Assembly (NCBI GenBank): GCA_031629035.1
Contig: JAVLUG010000005.1
Coordinates: 116,794 to 180,793, forward strand
Length of the DNA stretch: 64,000 bases
Direction: 5' to 3'
Source of the DNA: MVYY01 sp012517575
GTDB lineage: Bacteria; Bacteroidota; Bacteroidia; Bacteroidales; Paludibacteraceae
The translations under genes and the position numbers were made by a program. The notes under the pieces were generated by a model. That model was given only the letters and a program-made list of their open reading frames with translations. It did not search any database and was not told the origin of the DNA. Shown piece after piece: positions 54,048-62,799 of this stretch; the first letter of the stretch is position 1, and each line of letters starts with the position of its first letter.

Positions 54048-56075
54048 ATGACAGTCAAAGAACAAATTGAAGCGCTGCGTCGAGAAATAGACCAACACAA
54101 CTATTATTATTATGTGCTATCTCAACCCATTATTTCCGATTACGAATATGACATGAAAATGAAGCAGTTGCAAGAATTGGAAGAAAAATATCCTGAGTAT
54201 TTTGATCCGCTTTCACCTACACAGCGAGTTGGAAGCGATATTGCTACCGGTTTTGAACAGGCTTACCATACTTATCCCATGCTTTCGTTGGGAAATACTT
54301 ATACAGAAGGTGAAGTGAAAGATTTTTACGAACGCGTTCGTAAAGCTTTAAATGAACCTTTTGAGCTGGTGTGTGAACTGAAATATGATGGGGTTTCTAT
54401 TTCCATTACCTACGAAAATGGTGAAATTCAACGAGCTGTTACGCGCGGGGATGGAGAAAAAGGGGATGTGGTTACGGCCAATATCAAAACTATTCGGAGT
54501 ATTCCCTTGCGATTGAAAGGAAATTATCCTGATAAATTTGAAATTCGCGGCGAAGTGTTGATGCCGTGGGCAGTTTTTGAAGCACTCAACAAGGAAAGGG
54601 AAGAGCAGGAAGAGCCACTTTTTGCTAATCCACGCAACGCCGCTGCAGGAACTATTAAACTTCAAAACTCAGCCCTTGTTGCTTCCCGCAAACTGGATGC
54701 TTATTTTTATTATGTATTGGGAGAACAACTTCCGTTTGCCACGCATTATGAAAATTTGCAGGCAGCTCGTACTTGGGGTTTTAAAATTTCCGAAAACATG
54801 AAACTTTGTCGAACACTCGACGAAGTATGGGAATTTATTCATTTTTGGGAAAAGGAAAGAAAAAATTTACCGGTTCCAATTGATGGTATTGTACTGAAAG
54901 TTAATTCATTGGAACAGCAGCGAAAACTTGGAACAACAGCAAAATCGCCTCGTTGGGCTATTGCTTATAAATATCAGGCTGAGAAGGCATTGACCAAACT
55001 TCTTTCGGTTACCTATCAGGTAGGAAGAACGGGAGCTGTTACGCCTGTGGCTAATCTTGAGCCGGTGCAGCTTTCGGGAACCACAGTAAAACGAGCTTCG
55101 TTGCATAATGCCGATATTATCGAATCGCTCGATTTGCACATTGGCGATATGGTTTATGTAGAAAAAGGAGGAGAAATTATTCCGAAAATCACCGGTGTGG
55201 AAAAAAGCGCACGACTACAAAACGGAAAAGGAGAAAAAGTTGTTTTTATAAAAAATTGTCCCGAATGCAACGCTCCACTGATTCGGTATCCCGGCGAAGC
55301 TGCTCATTATTGCCCCAACGAAAACGGATGTCCTCCGCAAATAAAGGGAAAAATAGAACATTTTGTGAGTCGAAAAGCCATGAACATTGAGGGTTTGGGT
55401 GAAGAAACCATTAATTTGCTGTACGAAAATGGTTTGCTTAAAAATGTGGCCGATATTTACACTTTGAAAATTTCCGATTTGGTAACATTAGAACGTTTGG
55501 GTTTAAAATCGGCTTCCAATCTGATCAATTCTATAGAAAAATCAAAAGAAGTTCCTTTTGAACGCGTATTGTTTGCGCTGGGAATACGTTTTGTTGGCGA
55601 AACGGTTGCCAAAAAGCTGGCTTATGCTTTTAAATCAATTGAAGCTCTTCACCAAGCCGAATATGAAGATTTGATTCAGGTAGAGGAAATTGGAGACAAA
55701 ATTGCCCAAAGTGTGCGGCAATATTTTTCCGACCCGAAAAATCTGGAAATTATTAACCGATTGAAAGCTGCCGGAGTTCAGATGGCTATCAATGAGGATG
55801 CCTCGAAACGGAAAGGAAACGAACTCGAAGGGAAATCGATAGTTATTAGCGGAACTTTCAAATATGGTGATCACGAAAAATACAAAAATTTAATCGAAGC
55901 ACACGGCGGGAAAAATGTGGGCAGCGTTTCTTCTAAAACTTCTTTTATTTTGGCAGGCGAAAACATGGGTCCCGAAAAGCTGAAAAAAGCACAAACTTTG
56001 GGTATCAAACTAATGGATGAAGAAAATTTTCTTTCGTTGATAAACGAAGAAATTCCATCGTCGGCAAGTGAATGA
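54048..56075 (+). CDS. ligA: NAD-dependent DNA ligase
   Basis: LigA of 675 residues, sealing nicks in replication and repair. Domains in order: Ia (HNYYYYVLSQPIISDYEYD), the adenylation domain with catalytic Lys112 in ELKYDGVS, and an OB fold. A Cys4 zinc finger follows (CPECNAPL and HYCPNENGC, residues 405-430), then helix-hairpin-helix repeats and a C-terminal BRCT (about 595-675; ISGTFKYGDHEKYKNLIEAH). Length and order are standard. Confidence 0.98.
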   Translation: MTVKEQIEALRREIDQHNYYYYVLSQPIISDYEYDMKMKQLQELEEKYPEYFDPLSPTQRVGSDIATGFEQAYHTYPMLSLGNTYTEGEVKDFYERVRKALNEPFELVCELKYDGVSISITYENGEIQRAVTRGDGEKGDVVTANIKTIRSIPLRLKGNYPDKFEIRGEVLMPWAVFEALNKEREEQEEPLFANPRNAAAGTIKLQNSALVASRKLDAYFYYVLGEQLPFATHYENLQAARTWGFKISENMKLCRTLDEVWEFIHFWEKERKNLPVPIDGIVLKVNSLEQQRKLGTTAKSPRWAIAYKYQAEKALTKLLSVTYQVGRTGAVTPVANLEPVQLSGTTVKRASLHNADIIESLDLHIGDMVYVEKGGEIIPKITGVEKSARLQNGKGEKVVFIKNCPECNAPLIRYPGEAAHYCPNENGCPPQIKGKIEHFVSRKAMNIEGLGEETINLLYENGLLKNVADIYTLKISDLVTLERLGLKSASNLINSIEKSKEVPFERVLFALGIRFVGETVAKKLAYAFKSIEALHQAEYEDLIQVEEIGDKIAQSVRQYFSDPKNLEIINRLKAAGVQMAINEDASKRKGNELEGKSIVISGTFKYGDHEKYKNLIEAHGGKNVGSVSSKTSFILAGENMGPEKLKKAQTLGIKLMDEENFLSLINEEIPSSASE

Positions 56076-56146
56076 TTTTTTCAAACAGTTCAATTCCGGT
56101 ATTTTGCAAAACCACCAAAAAGAAATAATTATTTAAGGATGACAGA

Positions 56147-56725
56147 ATGAAACTATTAAGCAGAAAAAAAATAAAAAATGCAGCTATAAAATTGTCTGAT
56201 TCCGATTTTCATGAGCCCAAATTTCTAAATTATTCGGACATTCATTCTATTTTGCTGTTGTTTGAAGCCGACGATGCCGAAAAAAATCTTCAGTTAAAAA
56301 AAATTGTGCATTTGCTGAAAGCGGATGGAAAGAAAGTTACTGCCATAGGTTGTCTTCGAAGTAAAAAATTGAAAACCGAATTCCCGATTTTTGAGAATTT
56401 AACTATTGTCGATAAAAGTATGACCGATTTTTTTGAAAAACCCAGACATTCGGTCTTTAAAATAATAGACGGCAATAAATTTGATGCTTTGCTCGATTTA
56501 TCTTTGAACGAAAGCATTCCTCTTCAATATATTTCCCTCTATTCCAATGCTTTGTTGAAAATTGGCATAAAAAAAACATCTTTTCCGTTGTACGATTTTA
56601 TTTTGGATATCGACAGCATACTTGCTTCTTTAAAAGCAGAACAACTCCCCATTGATTTGATATATATTTTTAATCAGATTATTTTTTACCTGAAAAATAT
56701 ACAAAGTTGCGATGAAAAAGCGTAA
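56147..56725 (+). CDS. DUF6913 family protein
   Basis: A 192-residue protein starting KLLSRKKIKNAAIKLSD, with an alpha/beta core (HSILLLFEADDAEKNLQLKK; FDALLDLSLNESIPLQYISL). DUF6913 is a Bacteroidota family of unknown function, often next to dapA, as here (29 bases upstream). No catalytic motif is visible. Confidence 0.75.
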   Translation: MKLLSRKKIKNAAIKLSDSDFHEPKFLNYSDIHSILLLFEADDAEKNLQLKKIVHLLKADGKKVTAIGCLRSKKLKTEFPIFENLTIVDKSMTDFFEKPRHSVFKIIDGNKFDALLDLSLNESIPLQYISLYSNALLKIGIKKTSFPLYDFILDIDSILASLKAEQLPIDLIYIFNQIIFYLKNIQSCDEKA

Positions 56726-56730
56726 TTTTG
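56723..56730 (+). promoter_or_regulatory. -7 element TAATTTTG for dapA
   Basis: Exact match overlapping the stop codon of the DUF6913 gene, 24 bases before the dapA ATG. dapA may therefore have its own promoter besides read-through. Confidence 0.5.
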
Positions 56731-56754
56731 TAACAGAATAAAATTTTTCACTCC

Positions 56755-57642
56755 ATGACGATCAACAATAAGCTTATAGGAATGGGTGTTGCCTTGATAA
56801 CACCTTTTAAAAGCGACGATTCGATAGATTTTGATGGGTTGGGCCGGTTGGTTGAATACATTATCAGCAACAACGCCGATTATCTGGTTGTATGTGGTAC
56901 CACCGCCGAAACACCTACCTTGACAGATAAGGAAAAAGAAGAAATTGCTCGTTTTGTTGTTCAGTGCAATGCCGGAAGATTGCCTGTTGTGTTGGGTATA
57001 GGCGGAAACAATACCAAAGAGGTGGTTGAAAAAGTTAAAACTTCCGATTTGACAGGAATTGATGCTATTTTATCGGTTACCCCATATTACAACAAACCTT
57101 CGCAGGAAGGACTCTATCAACATTTTTCGGCCATAGCCAAAGCATCTCCCTTGCCAATTGTGCTCTACAATGTGCCGGGCAGAACAGGCGTGAACATGAC
57201 TGCTGAAACTACTTTGCGTCTGGCAAAAGAATTTTCCAATATTTGCGCAGTGAAAGAAGCTTCAGGAAATTTTACACAAATCGATGATATTATCAAAAAC
57301 AAGCCTCAGGATTTTATGGTTATTTCTGGTGACGATGGTATCACTTTTCCGTTGATTACTTTGGGTGCTGTTGGTGTAATTTCCGTTATCGGCAATGCTT
57401 TTCCGCGTGAATTCAGTCGTATGGTTCGTTTGGCTTTGCAGGGCGATTATCAAAATGCCCGTCAGATCCATTATCGTTTCACTGAACTCTTTGAATTGCT
57501 TTTTGTAGAAGGGAATCCCGCCGGTGTAAAGAGCATGTTGGCTGTCATGGGAATGATAGAAAATAAATTGCGTCTTCCTTTGGTGTCCAATACCATTAAA
57601 ACGTACGAAAAAATAAAATCAGTGATTGATCAATTGAACTAA
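56755..57642 (+). CDS. dapA: 4-hydroxy-tetrahydrodipicolinate synthase
   Basis: DapA of 295 residues, the first committed step of diaminopimelate and lysine synthesis from aspartate semialdehyde and pyruvate. Motifs are VCGTTAETPTLTDKEKEE, VTPYYNKPSQEGLYQHF, LYNVPGRTGV (catalytic Tyr) and ICAVKEASGNF (Schiff-base Lys). Length is typical. It is the last core gene before an accessory stretch. Confidence 0.97.
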   Translation: MTINNKLIGMGVALITPFKSDDSIDFDGLGRLVEYIISNNADYLVVCGTTAETPTLTDKEKEEIARFVVQCNAGRLPVVLGIGGNNTKEVVEKVKTSDLTGIDAILSVTPYYNKPSQEGLYQHFSAIAKASPLPIVLYNVPGRTGVNMTAETTLRLAKEFSNICAVKEASGNFTQIDDIIKNKPQDFMVISGDDGITFPLITLGAVGVISVIGNAFPREFSRMVRLALQGDYQNARQIHYRFTELFELLFVEGNPAGVKSMLAVMGMIENKLRLPLVSNTIKTYEKIKSVIDQLN

Positions 57643-57698
57643 TAAGCTTTGCTGATAAAATTATTGATTTTGCTATTTGATTGTTAGTTTCGAGTTTG

Positions 57699-57836
57699 TT
57701 ATTTGTTAATTGTTAATGCCTGAATAACTTTTACATTATCTGCAATATCATCGTGCAGAAGAAGGACTTGTATTTCGCGCCGAGCAATATATTTACATCA
57801 TTGCTGTCGACCCATGCCGGAATTCTGATATAATTG
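57699..57836 (-). pseudogene. frameshifted gene remnant, family unknown
   Basis: On the minus strand, two frames together spell a plausible protein end: IRIPAWVDSNDVNILLGAKY in one frame, then, after a one-base shift near 57770, VLLLHDDIADNVKVIQAL up to a stop at 57699-57701. No start codon or longer open frame is present. I do not recognise the family. It marks decay next to the accessory region. Confidence 0.45.
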
Positions 57837-57853
57837 CTTAAAAAAGCAAACCA

Positions 57854-57868
57854 CCGATTACAAATCGG
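57854..57868. repeat. REP-like palindrome
   Basis: Perfect 6-bp stem CCGATT / AATCGG around a 3-nt loop, followed by a G-rich tail (cgggagcaaaaggcggcag). Its core resembles the hairpin at 508-526 near the left edge, and such motifs are dispersed in many Bacteroidota genomes. Confidence 0.5.
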
Positions 57869-57934
57869 CGGGAGCAAAAGGCGGCAGCTTAAAAGACAGA
57901 AATGAAACATTGTTGAACCTTAAAAATTATAAAT

Positions 57935-58468
57935 ATGAGTTTCTTGAAAAAATTATTTGGGACAACTGAAAACGAAACTAATTCCAACAATCAATTAACA
58001 AAATTGACATCAGAACCAAAGCGGACTATTTTTGACTTTTTTCAGGTTGATATTAAAAATATTCCAGATGATAGTTTTATCGCAGGAGAAATTGAAGAAA
58101 ATGCATCTGGTGAAAAAGTTCAAAATTTCCGCAAAACTTTGGATTACAAAGAGTGTGGAATTTTTGACACGATTGAAGTAAAATTAATAGGAGATGAAGG
58201 TAAAAATGTATTCTTAAAATCCTTTAACCCTGAAAGAGTGAATTTTGACAAGTTAAAAAACTTAATTGATGATTTGTATTTAATTCATGGAAATGACAGA
58301 AGTGATAAAGGAAAATTCACAAACAAAGACAAAGAAGAATATAAAGACCCTGAATTTAATTTGTTGTTTGGTCGTTCTTGGACAGACTATCCAAAATACA
58401 AATACCCTGTAAGTGTTAGCCGAGACGAAGATGAGATTTCAATTTCAATTTGGGGCGTTGATAAATAA
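57935..58468 (+). CDS. hypothetical protein, 177 residues
   Basis: No recognised family. The first 30 residues are a Lys/Asn/Thr-rich linker after MSFLKKLFG. A mixed alpha/beta region follows (IFDFFQVDIKNIPDDSFIAG; KECGIFDTIEVKLIGDEG; DKLKNLIDDLYLIHGND), ending in a strand pair VSVSRDEDEISISIWGVD. There is no signal peptide or membrane span. It is spaced six bases from the exonuclease-BRCT gene, so the two form a unit. A role linked to that nuclease is inferred only from position. Confidence 0.6.
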   Translation: MSFLKKLFGTTENETNSNNQLTKLTSEPKRTIFDFFQVDIKNIPDDSFIAGEIEENASGEKVQNFRKTLDYKECGIFDTIEVKLIGDEGKNVFLKSFNPERVNFDKLKNLIDDLYLIHGNDRSDKGKFTNKDKEEYKDPEFNLLFGRSWTDYPKYKYPVSVSRDEDEISISIWGVDK

Positions 58469-58474
58469 TTAGTT

Positions 58475-59386
58475 ATGGATTTTATAACAATTGACTTTGA
58501 AACTGCTACTTCACAAAGACACAGTCCTTGCGAGATTGGTTTGACTTTCGTAAAAGGAAACCAAATTATTGAAACCAAATCTTGGTTGATTCAGCCAATC
58601 AATAATGAATATGATGAATTTAACATTTATATTCACGGCATAACACCAAAAGACACAGTTGACAAACCTGAATTCAACGTAATCTGGAATGAGATAAAAC
58701 CTTTGATTGAAAATCAGTTTCTCATTGCACATAATGCAGGATTTGACATTAGTGTTTTGCGAAAGACTCTCGAACTGTACCAACTTCCTTTTCCAACATT
58801 AGATTATTCTTGCAGCTATTTGTTCTCTAAAAAAGTATGGGAAAGACTTCCTGCGTATGACTTAAAGACCCTTTGTAAAGTCAATGACATTGCTCTAAAC
58901 CACCATAGAGCAGGTGCTGATAGTAAAGCCACAGCAGAATTAGCGATAAAAGCTTTTCAAATTGCTGCCGTTAACTCTGTTGATGATTTCCCTGAAAAAC
59001 TAAAAATTACAATTGGACATCTTTATAATGGTGGATACAGACCATTTGAAACAAAGAGAATTTATAAAGCTAAAGATTTATCAAAAATTGTTGGTGACCC
59101 AACAAAACATAATGAAGAAAGCATTTTTTATGGTAGAGCTGTTGTTTTCACAGGAACATTATCTTCTATGATTAGAGCTGAAGCACAGCAAATAATAGCA
59201 GATATTGGTGGTATTAATGGAAATAGTGTTACAAAAGACACCGATTTTTTAGTTGTTGGACAGCAAGATTACAGAATTGTTGGTGAAGATGGAATGAGTA
59301 ACAAACAGGAAAAAGCACTTAAACTCATTGAAAAAGGTTCAACACTTGAAATAATATCAGAAGATGACTTTTTAAAGAATATTTAA
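58475..59386 (+). CDS. DEDDh exonuclease with C-terminal BRCT domain
   Basis: A 303-residue protein of two parts. The N-terminal DnaQ-like 3'-5' exonuclease (residues 1-170) has motif ExoI DFETAT (Asp7, Glu9), ExoII HNAGFDISVL and ExoIII HHRAGADSKATAEL, all of the DEDDh type. The C-terminal BRCT fold (about 210-303) has AVVFTGTLSSM and DTDFLVVGQQDY. This layout is known in DNA polymerase III epsilon-like repair or defence proteins. It shares a transcript with the 177-residue hypothetical protein. Codon use is more A/T-rich than the flanking core genes, consistent with acquisition. Confidence 0.8.
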   Translation: MDFITIDFETATSQRHSPCEIGLTFVKGNQIIETKSWLIQPINNEYDEFNIYIHGITPKDTVDKPEFNVIWNEIKPLIENQFLIAHNAGFDISVLRKTLELYQLPFPTLDYSCSYLFSKKVWERLPAYDLKTLCKVNDIALNHHRAGADSKATAELAIKAFQIAAVNSVDDFPEKLKITIGHLYNGGYRPFETKRIYKAKDLSKIVGDPTKHNEESIFYGRAVVFTGTLSSMIRAEAQQIIADIGGINGNSVTKDTDFLVVGQQDYRIVGEDGMSNKQEKALKLIEKGSTLEIISEDDFLKNI

Positions 59387-59560
59387 ACAAAAAAACGACC
59401 GCATAACACGCGGTATAAAAAATTGCAGGGGTAGTAGGTTATTCGAGGATTGTAGCCCACTTCAACTTTTTTGTAACTTGATAGGAAATCGCCCGCAATC
59501 CCCAACTTTTCATACTACCAACTTTAGCTGTAATACTAAATAATACTACAATATCACTGA
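59387..59560. repeat. structured intergenic spacer with GCATAACA motif
   Basis: After the exonuclease gene the spacer contains CCGC-ataacac-GCGG (a small hairpin over a GCATAACAC motif), attgc and gcaat segments that could pair over about 100 bases, GGATTGTAGCCC, and a closing ctttagctgt. Spacers of this look sit between accessory genes in several Bacteroidota and resemble cassette recombination sites, but I cannot show function. Confidence 0.4.
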
Positions 59561-59580
59561 GAGTGAAGTAATACAAAATA

Positions 59581-59588
59581 TATTTTTG
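59581..59588 (+). promoter_or_regulatory. -7 element TATTTTTG for the Dam-type methylase
   Basis: Exact TAnnTTTG match 26 bases upstream of the ATG; a second match (TAAATTTG) follows directly at 59589-59596. Confidence 0.55.
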
Positions 59589-59613
59589 TAAATTTGGATA
59601 TTCAAATAGAATT

Positions 59614-60603
59614 ATGGCAATTGAGACAAAATATTTAACTTCTGACACAATAGAATCCGTTGTGCATGATTTATTTAGCCCATCTAATGTTGGAGCTAAG
59701 CCATTTTTAAAGTGGGCTGGTGGTAAAGGACAACTTTTAGATATTTTTCAGAAACTTTATCCTGAAAAACTAAAAAGAAAAAAAATCAAAAATTTTTATG
59801 AGCCATTTTTAGGAAGTGGAGCAGTTTTTTTTGACATAGCTCAAAAATATGAAATTGAAAATGCTTTTCTCTATGATATTAATGAAGAACTAATTCTCAC
59901 ATATAAAGTAATTCAAAGGGATGTTAGCAAATTAATAGACTTTTTATATCGATATCAAAAAACATATTTGAAACTTGATAAAGTAAAACGTAAAGAATTT
60001 TTCTACGAACAACGTACAAATTATAATTTACAAAGGTTTAATATTGATTATGATAAATATTCTGAAAGTTGGGTTCCTCGTGCTGCACAACTAATTTTTT
60101 TGAACAGGACATGTTTTAACGGACTTTATAGGGTAAATTTAAAAGGTGAATTTAACTCTCCAGTAGGCGATTATGATAACCCGACAATTTGTGATGAACA
60201 AAATTTATTAGCGGTTAATAAGGTTTTAGAAATTGCCGAAATAAAAAAAGCTGACTTTAAAGATATTGTAACAGACTTAAGATCTGATTCTTTTGTTTAT
60301 TTCGACCCACCCTATCGGCCGATAAGTAAAACTGCAAGTTTTAAAGCATATAACAAACAAGGTTTTACAGACAGCGAACAATTGCAGTTAGCACAGCTTT
60401 TTAAACAACTAGATTCAGAAGGATCTTATGTTATGTTAAGTAATTCAGACCCTAAAAATATTGATCCTAATGATAATTTTTTCGATGAAATGTATAATGG
60501 ATTCAATATAGTAAGAGTTCCTGCAAGAAGAATGATAAATTCAGATCCAACTAAAAGGGGGAGAATAAATGAAATAGTGGTAACAAATTACACAACTGTA
60601 TAA
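59614..60603 (+). CDS. Dam-type DNA adenine methyltransferase
   Basis: Class D12 N6-adenine methyltransferase of 329 residues. Motif X is KWAGGKGQLL (residues 33-42), motif I EPFLGSGAV (63-71) and the catalytic motif IV DPPY (231-234). The order marks the alpha group with DpnM and Dam; a GATC-like target is possible but not proven. The stop codon overlaps the start of a PD-(D/E)xK nuclease gene by one base. The pair therefore looks like a compact type II modification-restriction module. Confidence 0.9.
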   Translation: MAIETKYLTSDTIESVVHDLFSPSNVGAKPFLKWAGGKGQLLDIFQKLYPEKLKRKKIKNFYEPFLGSGAVFFDIAQKYEIENAFLYDINEELILTYKVIQRDVSKLIDFLYRYQKTYLKLDKVKRKEFFYEQRTNYNLQRFNIDYDKYSESWVPRAAQLIFLNRTCFNGLYRVNLKGEFNSPVGDYDNPTICDEQNLLAVNKVLEIAEIKKADFKDIVTDLRSDSFVYFDPPYRPISKTASFKAYNKQGFTDSEQLQLAQLFKQLDSEGSYVMLSNSDPKNIDPNDNFFDEMYNGFNIVRVPARRMINSDPTKRGRINEIVVTNYTTV

Positions 60604-61094
60604 TGGAAAAAGGAACAAAAAGTAATATTTCAGGCAATCAACTTGAAGTTGCCGTAAAAATAGTTTTGCTGGGAAAAGGATTTGAGCTTGTAAAATATAG
60701 AGTTTGGGAGAAAAATCAAGAAAAATATGGCAAAGAATTATTACTTGAAAATGTTCCTTTTACTACAGTTTATAATCACAACGGAAATACAGAATTTCTG
60801 CATATTTCTGAAAAATTTAATTTAAAAATTCGTATAGAATGCAAATGGCAACAAGTTGCAGGTTCAGTTGATGAGAAACTCCCGTACCTATACTTAAACA
60901 CAATTGAAGCAATGCCCGAAGATACAATTATGATATTAATAGATGGCAATGGATGGAAAACCGGTGCAATTAAATGGTTAAAGGATGCCGTTAATCAGAA
61001 AAAATATACAAGCGAAGAGAATAAACATAAAGAAATTTTAGTTTTTAGTTTGGCCGATTTTTTTACTTGGGCTAACAAAACATTTAACAGATAA
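60603..61094 (+). CDS. PD-(D/E)xK endonuclease (PDDEXK_11-like)
   Basis: A 163-residue nuclease starting MEKGTKSNISGNQLEVAVK. The catalytic core is Glu64 (GNTEFLH) followed by Glu79-x-Lys81 in RIECKWQQ, then GSVDEKLPYLYLNTIEAMP, a block characteristic of phage and plasmid PDDEXK_11 proteins. It is translationally coupled to the Dam-type methylase. It may restrict DNA at the methylase's target site or be a phage-derived recombination nuclease; the pairing favours the first. Confidence 0.8.
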   Translation: MEKGTKSNISGNQLEVAVKIVLLGKGFELVKYRVWEKNQEKYGKELLLENVPFTTVYNHNGNTEFLHISEKFNLKIRIECKWQQVAGSVDEKLPYLYLNTIEAMPEDTIMILIDGNGWKTGAIKWLKDAVNQKKYTSEENKHKEILVFSLADFFTWANKTFNR

Positions 61095-61176
61095 AAAAGC
61101 AGAACGCATTACAAAATATATTTTCAAACGACTTGAGCCTTTAATCCCAAAATGAAAGAAAGTAAGTTTTTTATTT

Positions 61177-62442
61177 TTAGTACCTATTTTTCCAAAGTTT
61201 TTCCAACCATTCTGCCATTTTTTTCTCTGCAGCATTATCTTGTTTTTTCCAAATGCTGATATTTTTAAGTTGGTCGGGAAGAAACTGCTCAGCTACAAAA
61301 TGGTTTTCGTAATCGTGTGAATATTTATAATTTTTGCCGTATCCAAGTTCTTTCATAAGCTTTGTAGGTGCATTTCTTAAATGAAGTGGAACAGGAAGGT
61401 TCCCTGTTTTTTCCACCAAATTCAAAGCATCATCAATGGCCAAATAGGCCGAATTGCTTTTAGGGGAAGCAGCCAGATAAACAGTCGTTTCGGCAAGTAT
61501 AATTCTACCTTCGGGCCATCCTATTTTTTGCAGTGCGTCAAAGCAGGCATTTGCCAGCAGCAATGCATTGGGGTTGGCAAGCCCAATATCTTCGGCTGCG
61601 GAAATCACCAATCTGCGGGCAATAAATTTCGGATCTTCGCCACCTGCTACCATTCGCGCCAACCAATAGATGGCAGCATCCGGGTCACTACCACGAATAG
61701 ATTTGATAAAAGCAGAAATTATATCGTAGTGCATTTCTCCATTTTTATCGTAAGCCATTGGGTTTTGCTGAAGCCGACGGGTAACAATTTCATTGGTTAT
61801 ATGAACCGTTTCGGAAGGTTCGGATGTAACTACCAGTTCGATGATATTCAATAACTTGCGCGCATCACCACCTGAGAAACGCAGCAAAGCTTCCGTTTCA
61901 TCCAAATTTATCTTTTTCTTTTTCAGTTCTTCATCAGTATTGATAGCCCGCTGAGCCAATTCCAACAAGTCGTTTTTATCCAGTGGCGTAAGCAAATAAA
62001 CCTGACAGCGGGAGAGAAGAGGAGTAATCACTTCAAAGGAAGGATTTTCTGTGGTAGCACCAATTAAAGTTATGGTGCCATTTTCTACCGCTCCAAGTAA
62101 AGCATCCTGTTGCGATTTGTTGAAACGATGAATTTCGTCGATAAACAAAATAGGACTTTGTTGCGAAAAAAAACGACTGTTTTTGGCTTTGTCGATAATT
62201 TCCCTTACCTCTTTCACTCCTGAATTGATGGCACTCAGCGTATAAAAGGGACAATTCAGTTGTCGGGCAATGATTCTTGCCAACGTAGTTTTTCCCACAC
62301 CGGGAGGTCCCCATAAAATCAGGGAAGCAATACGTCCTGATTCTATCATCTGACGCAAAATTGCATTCTCGCCGACCAAATGTTTTTGTCCGATAAATTG
62401 GTCGAGCGTTTGTGGACGAAGGCGTTCAGCTAAAGGCTGCAT
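61177..62442 (-). CDS. rarA: replication-associated recombination protein A (AAA+ ATPase)
   Basis: RarA/MgsA of 421 residues acts at stalled replication forks with single-strand binding protein. Walker A is GPPGVGKTTLARI, Walker B ILFIDEIHRFNKSQQ, and sensor 1 LIGATTENPSF. The C-terminal tetramerisation region contains IRGSDPDAAIYWLARMVAGG and PLHLRNAPTKLMKELGYG. The ATG at 62442 (MQPLAERLRPQ) matches the family start; an open frame to 62523 adds 27 unconserved residues. This core gene lies inside an accessory zone. Confidence 0.95.
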   Translation of the reverse strand: MQPLAERLRPQTLDQFIGQKHLVGENAILRQMIESGRIASLILWGPPGVGKTTLARIIARQLNCPFYTLSAINSGVKEVREIIDKAKNSRFFSQQSPILFIDEIHRFNKSQQDALLGAVENGTITLIGATTENPSFEVITPLLSRCQVYLLTPLDKNDLLELAQRAINTDEELKKKKINLDETEALLRFSGGDARKLLNIIELVVTSEPSETVHITNEIVTRRLQQNPMAYDKNGEMHYDIISAFIKSIRGSDPDAAIYWLARMVAGGEDPKFIARRLVISAAEDIGLANPNALLLANACFDALQKIGWPEGRIILAETTVYLAASPKSNSAYLAIDDALNLVEKTGNLPVPLHLRNAPTKLMKELGYGKNYKYSHDYENHFVAEQFLPDQLKNISIWKKQDNAAEKKMAEWLEKLWKNRY

Positions 62443-62799
62443 GAAATAATTTTTTAGAATTGTTCTTACAAATTTAGTTCTAAATTTTTGATTTTTTGTA
62501 AACAAACCGAACAAATTCGACATCCCTGTAAATATGTGAAGCTATTTTATCAATCGGGGAGGTTATTTCATAATTCGGGGAGATAGTTTCATGTTTTTAG
62601 GGTTGCTATTAACATTTACAGGTTCTGCATTTTATTTCCCCCAACCCATCCAAAGGAGGGGAGGAAGAGTTTTTTTGTTATGAAATAGGATTCAGGATTA
62701 TGAACAAAAACTGTAAACAAATTTCAGGACGATACTACTGTAAAACCTTGCACAAATGTTTCGTAGAAGCACCTCAACCGCCATATTGCCAAAACGATG
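62443..62799. other. intergenic region with IS-end-like element and spacer motif
   Basis: About 355 bases without a supported gene. It contains the 98-bp element at 62525-62622 and, near 62796-62810, a gttagctgtcg motif that also recalls accessory-gene spacers. A plus-strand frame at 62700 overlaps the HNH gene and is not credible. Confidence 0.5.
62525..62622. repeat. 98-bp element with inverted ends and tandem internal repeats
   Basis: Perfect 9-bp inverted ends, cctgtaaat (62525-62533) and atttacagg (62614-62622), enclose two tandem copies of an 18-base unit (tcggggaggttatttcat at 62554, tcggggagatagtttcat at 62575). Multiple short terminal repeats beginning TGT are typical of IS21-family ends, so this may be two fused ends left after loss of the istAB genes. 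Confidence 0.45.

Larger units (their letters stand above)
57643..57934. other. junction between core genome and accessory region
   Basis: Holds a frameshifted minus-strand gene remnant and a REP-like palindrome, listed separately. No intact gene is present, and no terminator was found after dapA. Confidence 0.6.
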
